This document shows positions 6,221 to 12,903 of a DNA stretch of 16,033 bases, in pieces. The notes under the pieces were generated by a model that made no database searches, was not told where the DNA came from, and saw only the letters and a program-made list of their open reading frames with translations. The stretch comes from Oscillospiraceae bacterium (GTDB lineage Bacteria > Bacillota > Clostridia > Oscillospirales > Oscillospiraceae): assembly GCA_009776905.1 (NCBI GenBank), contig WRMX01000040.1, positions 1 to 16,033 on the forward strand, written 5' to 3'. Positions within the stretch are counted from its first letter, which is position 1; each line of letters starts with the position of its first letter. Both the position numbers and the translations under genes were made by a program.

Positions 6221-6978
6221 AACTGGTATCGTGGAATGTAAACGGGCTGCGTGCTTGCCTGAAAAAAGGCTTCATTGACACCTTCAATGAGTTGAATGCG
6301 GATATCTTTTGCTTGCAGGAAACGAAAATGGAGCGCGGCCAGGCAGAATTCGACATCGGAGGATATGACGAGTATTGGTCCAGCGCCGTGAAAAAGGGAT
6401 ATTCGGGCACTGCAGTGTTCACAAGGGTTGCGCCCCTCCGCGCGTCATATGGCTTGGGAATTGCGGAGCATGATAATGAAGGGCGCCTGATACTGCTGGA
6501 GTTTCCGGAGTTTTATCTTGTCAATGTTTATGTGCCTAATTCTCAACAGGAGCTAGCCCGGCTCGAATATCGGATGCAATGGGAAGATGATTTTCGAGCA
6601 TATGTCCGCGCACTGGATTTAGTCAAACCGGTCATTGTCTGCGGTGATTTGAACTGCGCCCATCAGGAAATAGATTTGACAAACCCAAAGACGAATATGC
6701 GCAACGCGGGGTTCACGCGCGAGGAACGTGACAAATTGACAGAGCTATTGGATGCGGGGTTCACAGACTTTTTCCGCCGGCTCTACCCCGACAGGCGGGA
6801 TGCATATACATGGTGGTCATACTTCGCGAAATCGCGGGAAAAGAACATCGGGTGGCGCATCGATTATTTCCTTGGTTCCGATAGGCTGCGCGACAAAATA
6901 GTCGATGCCACGATCCATCCGGAATACCCCGGCAGCGACCATTGCCCCGTTGGGCTGGAGATATTAATAGAAGCTTAA
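6217..6978 (+). CDS. xth: Exodeoxyribonuclease III (Xth/ExoA family AP endonuclease)
   Basis: This enzyme cuts DNA at abasic sites and trims 3' ends in base excision repair. The 253 residues match the ExoIII/ExoA length. Family signatures are MKLVSWNVNGLRACLKKGF at the N terminus (metal ligand N7), LQETK with catalytic E35, the VNVYVPN strand, CGDLNCAHQEID with D144 and N146, and the C-terminal SDHCPVGLEI with the D241-H242 catalytic pair. The region around WWSYF corresponds to the abasic-site pocket loop. The ATG at 6217 is chosen over the longer open frame because the family N terminus starts there; it overlaps the proS stop by ATGA, with AAGGA upstream. Expression is probably coupled to proS. 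A clear terminator follows. Confidence 0.96.
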   Translation: MKLVSWNVNGLRACLKKGFIDTFNELNADIFCLQETKMERGQAEFDIGGYDEYWSSAVKKGYSGTAVFTRVAPLRASYGLGIAEHDNEGRLILLEFPEFYLVNVYVPNSQQELARLEYRMQWEDDFRAYVRALDLVKPVIVCGDLNCAHQEIDLTNPKTNMRNAGFTREERDKLTELLDAGFTDFFRRLYPDRRDAYTWWSYFAKSREKNIGWRIDYFLGSDRLRDKIVDATIHPEYPGSDHCPVGLEILIEA

Positions 6979-6984
6979 ATACGT

Positions 6985-7020
6985 TCGAGTCCGAGACAAT
7001 TGTCACGGACTCGATTTTTT
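6985..7020 (+). terminator. Rho-independent terminator after xth
   Basis: A 9-bp stem (TCGAGTCCG at 6985-6993 with CGGACTCGA at 7006-7014), extended by an internal GACAATTGTC palindrome, is followed by TTTTTT (7015-7020). The EAL-HDOD gene converges from the other strand and has no separate hairpin before its 3' flank reaches this one, so the element may serve both. Confidence 0.9.
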
Positions 7021-7045
7021 ACTTTTGCGAGGCTCTGTCTCAACA

Positions 7046-8260
7046 TCAAAACGCAAGGCTGTTGCACCATTTTATAGAATCCAAGTAAAGCTCGCTGATC
7101 AACTCCGCATCGATATTCATCGCTGCCGCAAGCTCATCCACCCTGTCCCAATTGCTGCGCTCTAAGCTGATGACAAGGTCGAGAAGGTCATATGCAGACC
7201 CTCTTTGATGTATGAGGGCCATTCGGACTTCGTCTGAGAGAAGGATGCCTTCCAATGCGTTGTCCATCGTAACATCCATCAAAACGTCGAGCATGGAAAA
7301 CAGACCGATATGAAAGGCATTCTCATCAGACTCGATCCTGCGGCATTTCGTGTTTAAGTTCTCTAGAAAGCGGCCTCTGATCATCGACATCTTGATGATC
7401 TCATCAGGCTTGTCCGAATCAAGCCCCATCAAAGCAATCATGAACACCCACTTGCGGAGCTCAATCGTGCCAATGATAGCGACGGCGCGGGTGATATCAG
7501 TCACTTCCGTGCGCAGGCCATAATACGCGGAGTTGACAAGCTTCAAAAGTTTGTACGACAAAGCGACATCATCGCGTATAGCGCGCGCGACGCGCTGGAA
7601 ATTCATCTCTTCGCCGATGCTGACTTCGCGCATGAGCGAAATATAACTCATTTTCAGCGGAGAAAGAACCTTTGTCGACAGCGTGACAGGCTTGCTGAAA
7701 AAATACCCTTGGAATAGCGTGAATCCCATGGCGACGGCCAGATTGAACATCTCTATCGTTTCGATTTTTTCTGCGAGCAGCCATTTGCCTTTCAAGTCCA
7801 TGCTTTTCATCATGCATGCGATCTCGCGCGGCGTGTTTGACAGAAAATCAAATTTGATGATTTTGCTCATTTTGACCAGAGGGTCAAGTTCGGGGCTGTA
7901 TACGAAATCGTCGAGCGCCAGTTTGTATCCTTTTTTTTGCAAAGAGCGGCACGCAACGATAATCTCCGGAGTCGGTTCGACTGTCTCCAGTATCTCTATG
8001 ATCAACTGGTCTTTTGGAAAAAGAGTCGCGGTGTTCTCCAACAGCAGCCGCGAAGTGAAGTTGATGAAAGCTGGTTTGCCTCCCGTGATACTATCAACGC
8101 CCTTGTTAAAAAAACTCTCCATTATAACACGCGACGTCGCTTGATCGGCGTCCGTGTCCATAAAAGTTTTATCCGCAGCGCTGCTTCTGAATAGAAGCTC
8201 ATATGCGAATATCTTTTTTTCTTTGTTTAATATTGGTTGCCTGGCAATATATGCATCCAC
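7046..8260 (-). CDS. EAL-HDOD signalling protein (YuxH family)
   Basis: This 404-residue protein pairs an N-terminal EAL domain (about 1-200) with a C-terminal HDOD domain (about 205-400), an architecture known from YuxH and CdgJ-type proteins. In the EAL part the signature EAL is ELL (21-23 in YELLFR), and the DDFGxG loop is DDFVYS (117-122); other conserved positions are present, including FINF (N67), EILET (89-93), KFD (136-138), AEKIE (163-167) and QGY (184-186). HDOD is supported by LSYKLLKLVNSAYYGL (234-249) and the AVAIIGTIELRKW stretch. Family members are often enzymatically inactive and act as c-di-GMP or protein-binding regulators of motility; whether this one cuts c-di-GMP is unresolved. 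Start is GTG with GGGGG about 7 nt upstream. It has its own promoter at 8305-8333. Confidence 0.92.
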   Translation of the reverse strand: MDAYIARQPILNKEKKIFAYELLFRSSAADKTFMDTDADQATSRVIMESFFNKGVDSITGGKPAFINFTSRLLLENTATLFPKDQLIIEILETVEPTPEIIVACRSLQKKGYKLALDDFVYSPELDPLVKMSKIIKFDFLSNTPREIACMMKSMDLKGKWLLAEKIETIEMFNLAVAMGFTLFQGYFFSKPVTLSTKVLSPLKMSYISLMREVSIGEEMNFQRVARAIRDDVALSYKLLKLVNSAYYGLRTEVTDITRAVAIIGTIELRKWVFMIALMGLDSDKPDEIIKMSMIRGRFLENLNTKCRRIESDENAFHIGLFSMLDVLMDVTMDNALEGILLSDEVRMALIHQRGSAYDLLDLVISLERSNWDRVDELAAAMNIDAELISELYLDSIKWCNSLAF

Positions 8261-8304
8261 CGCGATACCCCCGGACGTTTTGTCTCCACTCGATGTCGGT
8301 CTCC

Positions 8305-8333
8305 ATTCTACACTTTTTTCTACATTGTGTCAA
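8305..8333 (-). promoter_or_regulatory. Sigma-A promoter for the EAL-HDOD gene
   Basis: On the minus strand TTGACA (8333-8328), a 17-nt spacer and TAGAAT (8310-8305) form a near-consensus promoter. Predicted start of transcription is about 8298, giving a leader of roughly 38 nt before the GTG at 8260. Confidence 0.82.
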
Positions 8334-8415
8334 TCCGGATTTTTACTCAAGCCTTACAATTCCGGAATTTGTCACAGATTTTTCATCACTGCGTGTGCTC
8401 TTTACACAAAAGGTG

Positions 8416-8445
8416 AAAAAGCGCGGCAGCCGCTGACTGCCGCGC
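8416..8445 (-). terminator. Rho-independent terminator after rny
   Basis: On the minus strand GCGCGGCAG (8445-8437) and CTGCCGCGC (8429-8421) form a perfect 9-bp stem with a 7-nt loop, followed by TTTTT (8420-8416). It lies about 90 nt past the rny stop and before the promoter of the EAL-HDOD gene, so the two minus-strand genes are separate units. Confidence 0.9.
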
Positions 8446-8480
8446 AACACCAACATGAGGCTCCGCTCCACAATATAGGG

Positions 8481-8513
8481 GCTTCGCGCCGCCACACCGC
8501 GCGAAGCGCGGTG
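8481..8513 (-). other. GC-rich alternative hairpins between the rny stop and its terminator
   Basis: Two mutually exclusive structures use the same bases: CACCGCGC/GCGCGGTG (8495-8502 with 8506-8513, 3-nt loop), or GCTTCGCGC/GCGCGAAGC (8481-8489 with 8499-8507). Beside them, on the minus strand, is GGAGCGGAGCCTCATG (8470-8455), which resembles the GCGGAGCC elements before proS. The role is unknown. Confidence 0.45.
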
Positions 8514-8533
8514 ATAGATGACCGTGACCTTGA

Positions 8534-10084
8534 CTATTTCGCGTATTCGATAGCCTTTGTCTCGCGCAGGAGATTGACCTTGATCTGCCCGGGATATTCA
8601 AGCTCGTTTTCAATCTTCTTTGCAATTTCGCGGGCAAGCAGCACCATCTCGTCCTCTGAAACCTCGTCAGGCTTGACCATGATACGTATCTCGCGACCGG
8701 CCTGGATAGCATATGAACTCTCGACCCCGCTAAACGAACACGTGAGCTCCTCCAGCTTCTCCAAACGTTTGATATAATTCTCGATGTTTTCGCGCCTGGC
8801 GCCCGGACGCGCGGCTGAGATTGTGTCCGAAGCTTGCACGATACAAGCAATAACTGTCCTGGGCTCGACATCGCCATGATGCGCATGGATGGCATGAATG
8901 ATCTCGTCGCTTTCCTTGTATTTCTTTGCAAGATCGACGCCGATGGTGACGTGGCTGCCGTCGGTCTCATGGTCGATAGCCTTGCCGAGGTCGTGCAGCA
9001 GACCGGCGCGCTTGGCTGTCATGATGTCGACTCCGAGCTCCGCAGCAAGCAACCCCGCGATGTGCGCGACCTCGATGGAGTGGTTGAGGACGTTTTGGCC
9101 ATAGCTCGTGCGGTAACGCATCCGGCCAAGCAGCCTCACGACCTCCTGGTGCAAACCATGCACGCCCGTCTCGAACGTAGCGCGGTCGCCCTCGGACTTG
9201 ATAGTTGCATCGACTTCCTTCTTTGCTTTGTCGACCATTTCCTCGATTCTTGCAGGATGAATGCGCCCGTCGATGATGAGCTTTTCGAGAGCGATGCGCG
9301 CGACCTCCCTGCGGACAGGGTCAAAACTGGAAAGCGTGATAGCTTCCGGAGTGTCGTCAATGATGAGATCGACGCCCGTCAATGTTTCAATCGTCCTGAT
9401 GTTGCGGCCCTCGCGTCCGATTATTCTACCCTTCATCTCATCATTGGGCAGTGGCACGACAGAAACCGTCGCCTCAGCGACATGATCTGCGGCGCAGCGC
9501 TGAATGGCGAGAGATATGTATTCGCGAGCTTTTTGATCAGCCTCCTCCTTGAAACGCATTTCAATATCTTTGATTTTCATGGCAGCTTCGTGGGTGACTT
9601 CCGATTCAAGGTTTTTGATGAGGTATGCTTTAGCTTCTTCAATGGTGTAGCCGGATATTTTTTCCAGCATCTCAAATTGGCTGCGTTTGAGCGATGCAAC
9701 TTCCTCGTGCGCGACGTCGAGATCGGACAATCTTTTTGTAAGGGTTTCTGTTTTCTTTTCGATTATGTCGGTCTTTTTGTCGAGCATTTCTTCCTTTTGC
9801 TGCAGCCTTCTTTCCTGCTTTTGGATTTCCGTGCGGCGTTCTTTGACCTCCCGCTCATATTCGCTTCTATTTTTGTGTATCTCGTCTTTTGCTTCAAGCA
9901 AGGCTTCGCGTTTTTTGCTTTCTGCGGCTTTGATGGATTCGTTGATGATTTTTTTTGCCTTTTCTTCCGCGCTTTGAATTTCGCGCTCTGATACTCTCTT
10001 CCTATACGTAATTCCAAGGATAAAGAACACGACGGCGACAGCGACAAGTGCGGCTGCGACGACGATATAATGGATTAGCGTCAT
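8534..10084 (-). CDS. rny: Ribonuclease Y
   Basis: RNase Y is the membrane-anchored endoribonuclease that starts mRNA decay in many Bacillota. The 516 residues have the standard order: an N-terminal membrane helix (about 5-24), a long Lys/Glu-rich coiled coil (about 30-200), a KH RNA-binding domain with GRIIGREGRNIR (219-230), and an HD phosphohydrolase domain with the metal-binding pair in LLHDLGK (H364, D365) and HAHHGD (400-405). It ends with the usual GQIKVNLLRETKAIEYAK. The ATG at 10084 has GGAGG about 14 nt upstream, a long spacing, with no better start in frame. Its promoter is at 10162-10190 on the minus strand, back to back with that of tRNA-Ser. The Lys-rich coiled coil produces a long open frame on the other strand, which is not a gene. 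Confidence 0.97.
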   Translation of the reverse strand: MTLIHYIVVAAALVAVAVVFFILGITYRKRVSEREIQSAEEKAKKIINESIKAAESKKREALLEAKDEIHKNRSEYEREVKERRTEIQKQERRLQQKEEMLDKKTDIIEKKTETLTKRLSDLDVAHEEVASLKRSQFEMLEKISGYTIEEAKAYLIKNLESEVTHEAAMKIKDIEMRFKEEADQKAREYISLAIQRCAADHVAEATVSVVPLPNDEMKGRIIGREGRNIRTIETLTGVDLIIDDTPEAITLSSFDPVRREVARIALEKLIIDGRIHPARIEEMVDKAKKEVDATIKSEGDRATFETGVHGLHQEVVRLLGRMRYRTSYGQNVLNHSIEVAHIAGLLAAELGVDIMTAKRAGLLHDLGKAIDHETDGSHVTIGVDLAKKYKESDEIIHAIHAHHGDVEPRTVIACIVQASDTISAARPGARRENIENYIKRLEKLEELTCSFSGVESSYAIQAGREIRIMVKPDEVSEDEMVLLAREIAKKIENELEYPGQIKVNLLRETKAIEYAK

Positions 10085-10161
10085 GTTATATGTGTAAACC
10101 TCCGATCAAATTAGAGTGGTTTTATCCGCGTACCCTGAAAAAAAGATGGGTATGCCATGTC

Positions 10162-10190
10162 ATTCTATATCTGTATGCTTCGCCTGTCAA
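10162..10190 (-). promoter_or_regulatory. Sigma-A promoter for rny
   Basis: On the minus strand TTGACA (10190-10185), a 17-nt spacer and TAGAAT (10167-10162) are near consensus. Transcription should start near 10155, leaving a leader of about 70 nt before the rny ATG. The -35 box is 7 bp from the -35 box of the tRNA promoter on the other strand. Confidence 0.8.
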
Positions 10191-10197
10191 GAAAATA

Positions 10198-10226
10198 TTG
10201 ACTTTGCGCATTACTTCTTTTATAAT
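10198..10226 (+). promoter_or_regulatory. Sigma-A promoter for tRNA-Ser
   Basis: TTGACT (10198-10203), a 17-nt spacer and a perfect TATAAT (10221-10226) precede the mature tRNA 5' end by 14 nt, so the primary transcript needs only a few nt removed by RNase P. Confidence 0.88.
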
Positions 10227-10240
10227 ACGCTTATCGATCG

Positions 10241-10329
10241 GGAGAGCTGTCCGAGTGGTCGTAAGGTGCAGCACTGGAAATGCTGTGTAGGGCAACCTAC
10301 CGAGGGTTCGAATCCCTCGCTCTCCGCCA
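10241..10329 (+). tRNA. tRNA-Ser (anticodon GGA)
   Basis: The cloverleaf is complete and the 3' CCA is encoded. The acceptor stem GGAGAGC/GCTCTCC (10241-10247 with 10319-10325) is perfect, with discriminator G at 10326. The anticodon loop is CTGGAAA with anticodon GGA at 10276-10278, between CAGCA and TGCTG, reading UCC and UCU serine codons. A long variable arm (GTAGG, GCAA, CCTAC) marks a class II tRNA, and the T arm is GAGGG-TTCGAAT-CCCTC. It is a single tRNA gene with its own promoter and a following hairpin. Confidence 0.97.
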
Positions 10330-10340
10330 GAAATAAGTCT

Positions 10341-10371
10341 AGCCCACGACAAATATCTTTTGTCGTGGGCT
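10341..10371 (+). terminator. Hairpin after tRNA-Ser, probable terminator
   Basis: AGCCCACGACAAA (10341-10353) and TTTGTCGTGGGCT (10359-10371) form a perfect 13-bp stem with a TATCT loop 11 nt after the CCA end. The T-run after it is very short (TT), so termination may be partial. It also lies downstream of the converging SDR gene, 53 nt past that gene's stop. Confidence 0.65.
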
Positions 10372-10423
10372 TAGATACGGCTGCAATCCACGCACGGTGA
10401 GATGGACTGTTATTGTATGGCTC

Positions 10424-11371
10424 TTATCCGGCGAATCCCGGACCCATGTTTAAAAACACCAACGTCAGCTCCATGTCGGTCAGCCGCCTTGAGGCGGATT
10501 TCGTAACAGTGTCCGGGTTTGGATATGGAAAGTTCATCGCGTTAAACGCATCGTTGATGACAATCCCGGACCCGTGCAGCTTCTCTGCGTTCAAGACGCA
10601 ATAGACCATCGCGGCGCCACCCGCTTCGGGCGGTATTGGGCCGTTGAACCCGGGCATGCCGAAATTCATCGGAGCATCGTCCGACCCCGCAGGCCTCGGA
10701 GGCGGCATCCTCGAAGGATCAGGCCGCACGACGCCTGCCGGCACCATGCAAAACACGTTGACGCCCGTGCCTTTGACCTCATTGGCAAGAGACATCGTGA
10801 CCGAAGTCGCCGCAGCCTTCCCCGCCGTATAAATCGAACCGCCCACGAGCGGCGGGCAGAAATGGAACTGCGTCGAGCTATATGCGACGACGCCGTGTTT
10901 ACGCTCGACCATTCCCGGCACGAACTCTTTGATCGTCATCATGACCCCGCGGCCTGAAATTGCAAATGACTCGTCCAGGTCCTTGACCGATGAACCCAAT
11001 ATTGACCCGTTGAGGCGCATATTCATCGCGTTGTTTATGAGAATGTCAACTTTGCCGAATTTCTCAAACGCTTTTGCAGCGAGATTCTTGACGTCGCTCT
11101 CCTGCGTAACGTCGCATTTGACGAAAAGCGCGACATCGGCCTCATTTTCGGCGTTAATCACCCTTTCCGCTTCTGCTCCGGCCTTCTCGTTGACGTCCGT
11201 GACGACGACTTTCGCGCCCGCCCATGCCAGAGCCCTCACATAGCCGAGACCGATGTTGTTCGCGCTACCTGTCACCACCGCGACCTCACCTTGAAGTGAG
11301 CCCTTTTTCAATCCGGCATACTCCAAATCGATAGGTTCTATAAGCAAAAATGTGTCAGTTACTGCTGCCAT
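10424..11371 (-). CDS. Short-chain dehydrogenase/reductase (SDR family)
   Basis: The protein is 315 residues from the ATG at 11371, chosen because AGGAGG lies 9 nt upstream; the frame is open further up to 11413 but that extension overlaps the promoter. It starts with about 25 extra residues, then the classical SDR Rossmann fold: cofactor loop TGSANNIGLG (34-43), NNAM in place of the usual NNAG (113-116), catalytic Ser in YSS (165-166), and YTAGK with Y181 and K185. After the core there is a proline-rich insertion (about 210-245, with MPPPRP and GPIPPE) that probably forms the substrate lid. The cofactor is likely NAD(H) given the D59 after strand 2. The substrate cannot be read from the sequence. 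It is transcribed divergently from the Fe-S aldo/keto reductase, suggesting a common regulator or pathway. Confidence 0.9.
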   Translation of the reverse strand: MAAVTDTFLLIEPIDLEYAGLKKGSLQGEVAVVTGSANNIGLGYVRALAWAGAKVVVTDVNEKAGAEAERVINAENEADVALFVKCDVTQESDVKNLAAKAFEKFGKVDILINNAMNMRLNGSILGSSVKDLDESFAISGRGVMMTIKEFVPGMVERKHGVVAYSSTQFHFCPPLVGGSIYTAGKAAATSVTMSLANEVKGTGVNVFCMVPAGVVRPDPSRMPPPRPAGSDDAPMNFGMPGFNGPIPPEAGGAAMVYCVLNAEKLHGSGIVINDAFNAMNFPYPNPDTVTKSASRRLTDMELTLVFLNMGPGFAG

Positions 11372-11411
11372 AATTTGATCCTCCTCCTGATATTTTATTT
11401 TTCCCGTCCTC

Positions 11412-11440
11412 ATTATGCTACAGCCATGCCATTTTTACAA
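11412..11440 (-). promoter_or_regulatory. Promoter for the SDR gene
   Basis: On the minus strand TTGTAA (11440-11435), a 17-nt spacer and CATAAT (11417-11412) form a reasonable sigma-A promoter, with transcription starting near 11405 and a leader of about 35 nt. Confidence 0.65.
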
Positions 11441-11454
11441 GCATAATTTCCTTG

Positions 11455-11477
11455 AAACGAAAACCTTAAAACGAAAA
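11455..11477. promoter_or_regulatory. Direct repeat between divergent promoters, possible operator
   Basis: AAACGAAAA occurs at 11455-11463 and again at 11469-11477, a 14-bp step. It lies exactly between the -35 boxes of the divergent SDR and AKR promoters (11440 and 11482). The placement suits a shared regulator, but no regulator gene is adjacent in the window. Confidence 0.4.
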
Positions 11478-11481
11478 TCGG

Positions 11482-11510
11482 TTGTAAATTGTGATAATAA
11501 GTGATATAAT
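11482..11510 (+). promoter_or_regulatory. Promoter for the aldo/keto reductase gene
   Basis: TTGTAA (11482-11487), a 17-nt spacer and a perfect TATAAT (11505-11510) precede the gene. Transcription should start near 11517, leaving a leader of about 36 nt. Confidence 0.75.
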
Positions 11511-11552
11511 CCGCATTAATAATAAAAGCAATGAAGAAAAGAGGAACCCACC

Positions 11553-12749
11553 ATGATATATAAGCAATTTGGAGACCTGCAATTATCACACCTCGGCATG
11601 GGGAACATGCGTCTGCCCACACAAGGCGAACGCGGGCCGATAGACAAACCAAAAGCCAGGAAAGTCATAGAATACGCATATGAGCATGGGGTCAACTATT
11701 TTGACACCGCTTTTCGCTATCACGAAGGCGAGTCTGAGCTGTTTTCCGGCGAGGTACTTACCCAATATCCCCGCGATACATGGAACCTTGCATCGAAATT
11801 TCCCGGGCACATGCTGCGGCGCGAAGGCGAAAAGCTGGTGTTCACGGGCTTTGGCGAGTCCCGCCTCGAATATTTCGATTCCATCCAGCAGATTTTCCAA
11901 ATGCAGCTTGAAAAATGCCGCGTCGATTACTTCGATTTCTATCTGCTGCATGGGCTTGCAGAGTCGTCGTACGACTTCTATAACGACCCCGATATCGGGA
12001 TAATCGAATACCTGCTGTCAGAAAAAAAGGCCGGGCGCATCAAGCATTTCGGCTTCTCATCGCACGCGCGCGCCGAGTCCATCGAGAAATATCTCACGCA
12101 ATGGGAAGGCATTTTTGAGCTTGTTCAGATCCAAATCAACTACCTCGATTGGTCTCTCCAGAATGCAAGGGCAAAATACGAGACCATCAAAAAGCACGGA
12201 CTTGCCGTGGTTGCCATGGAGCCCGTACGCGGAGGACGGCTTGCCAAGCTGCCCGCTGAGGCTGAGGCCATGCTTAAGGCTGCAAGGCCTAATGATTCCC
12301 CTGCCGCGTGGGCGCTGCGGTTTTTGCAGAGCCTGCCGGGGATGACTGTGATCCTCAGCGGCATGACGGAAATTGAGCATGCAATCGATAACGTTGCGGT
12401 GCTTTCAAAGGACGACCCCGCCAGCGCGGAGGATAAGGCGCTGCTGCAGAAAGTCGTGGACACAATGACAAACTCCGTCCCCTGCACGGCTTGCAGATAT
12501 TGCTGCGAAGGCTGCCCGAAGAGCCTCGATATCCCGAAGCTCATCTCGCTGTATAACGAAGCCGCCCACGACAAAGCCCTGTTCGGCATTGGCGCGGTCT
12601 TGCGCGCGATGGGCGAAGGAGAGATGCCCTCCGCATGCATTGCTTGCGGCGAATGCGTCAAGCTGTGCCCCCAGGAGATCGACGTCCCCGATGCGATGAA
12701 AAAGTTTGCGGATATGATTGCCAACCCTCCTCCAAGCCCCTTTGGTTAA
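11553..12749 (+). CDS. Aldo/keto reductase with C-terminal double [4Fe-4S] domain
   Basis: The 398 residues combine an AKR TIM barrel (about 1-290) with a ferredoxin-like tail. Barrel signatures include FGDLQLSHLGMGNMRLP (6-22) and the catalytic tetrad D51, Y56, K82 (LASKFPG) and H133 (LLHGL). The tail has two CxxCxxCxxxCP motifs: C311, C314, C317, C321 and C362, C365, C368, C372, each able to hold a [4Fe-4S] cluster. This architecture is widespread in anaerobes, where electrons may come from ferredoxin rather than only NADPH; the substrate is usually unknown. Start is ATG with AGAGGA about 8 nt upstream. It is divergent from the SDR gene; no clear terminator follows before the transporter promoter. 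Both oxygen-sensitive clusters point to an anaerobic host. Confidence 0.94.
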   Translation: MIYKQFGDLQLSHLGMGNMRLPTQGERGPIDKPKARKVIEYAYEHGVNYFDTAFRYHEGESELFSGEVLTQYPRDTWNLASKFPGHMLRREGEKLVFTGFGESRLEYFDSIQQIFQMQLEKCRVDYFDFYLLHGLAESSYDFYNDPDIGIIEYLLSEKKAGRIKHFGFSSHARAESIEKYLTQWEGIFELVQIQINYLDWSLQNARAKYETIKKHGLAVVAMEPVRGGRLAKLPAEAEAMLKAARPNDSPAAWALRFLQSLPGMTVILSGMTEIEHAIDNVAVLSKDDPASAEDKALLQKVVDTMTNSVPCTACRYCCEGCPKSLDIPKLISLYNEAAHDKALFGIGAVLRAMGEGEMPSACIACGECVKLCPQEIDVPDAMKKFADMIANPPPSPFG

Positions 12750-12816
12750 TTTAGCGCGACCGGAGAAAGTTGTAATCATCATCATTATTTCATAGTAATT
12801 CATCAAAAAATTCATA

Positions 12817-12845
12817 TTGAATGATTTGTTTACAACTGGTATAAT
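12817..12845 (+). promoter_or_regulatory. Promoter of the peptide transporter operon
   Basis: TTGAAT (12817-12822), a 17-nt spacer and a perfect TATAAT (12840-12845) with an extended -10 TG (TGG before TATAAT) give a strong promoter. Transcription starts near 12852, so the leader is about 50 nt; CCGGC (12855-12859) can pair with GCCGG (12885-12889), which touches the ribosome binding site. Confidence 0.78.
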
Positions 12846-12903
12846 ATATCGATTCCGGCCGCAATAATCATTTACATCTGTTGAGCCGGGGAGGCTGGTT
12901 GCG

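Noticed and set aside
8154..8777. 207-residue plus-strand frame spanning the EAL-HDOD to rny gap
   Set aside because: It crosses a promoter, a terminator and the antisense of two well-supported genes, with no ribosome binding site or family motif.
8834..9991. 385-residue open frame on the plus strand
   Set aside because: It lies wholly opposite rny. Its Phe/Leu/Asp-rich translation is the antisense of the Lys/Glu-rich coiled coil, and it has no ribosome binding site or family motif.
10122..10352. 76-residue open frame on the minus strand across tRNA-Ser
   Set aside because: It is the reverse complement of the tRNA gene and its promoter; peptides of this kind (GGERGIRTLGRLPY) are a well-known artefact of tRNA-Ser antisense.
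11372..11413. N-terminal extension of the SDR gene
   Set aside because: It would cover the ribosome binding site AGGAGG and overlap the -10 box of the promoter; the ATG at 11371 has ideal spacing.
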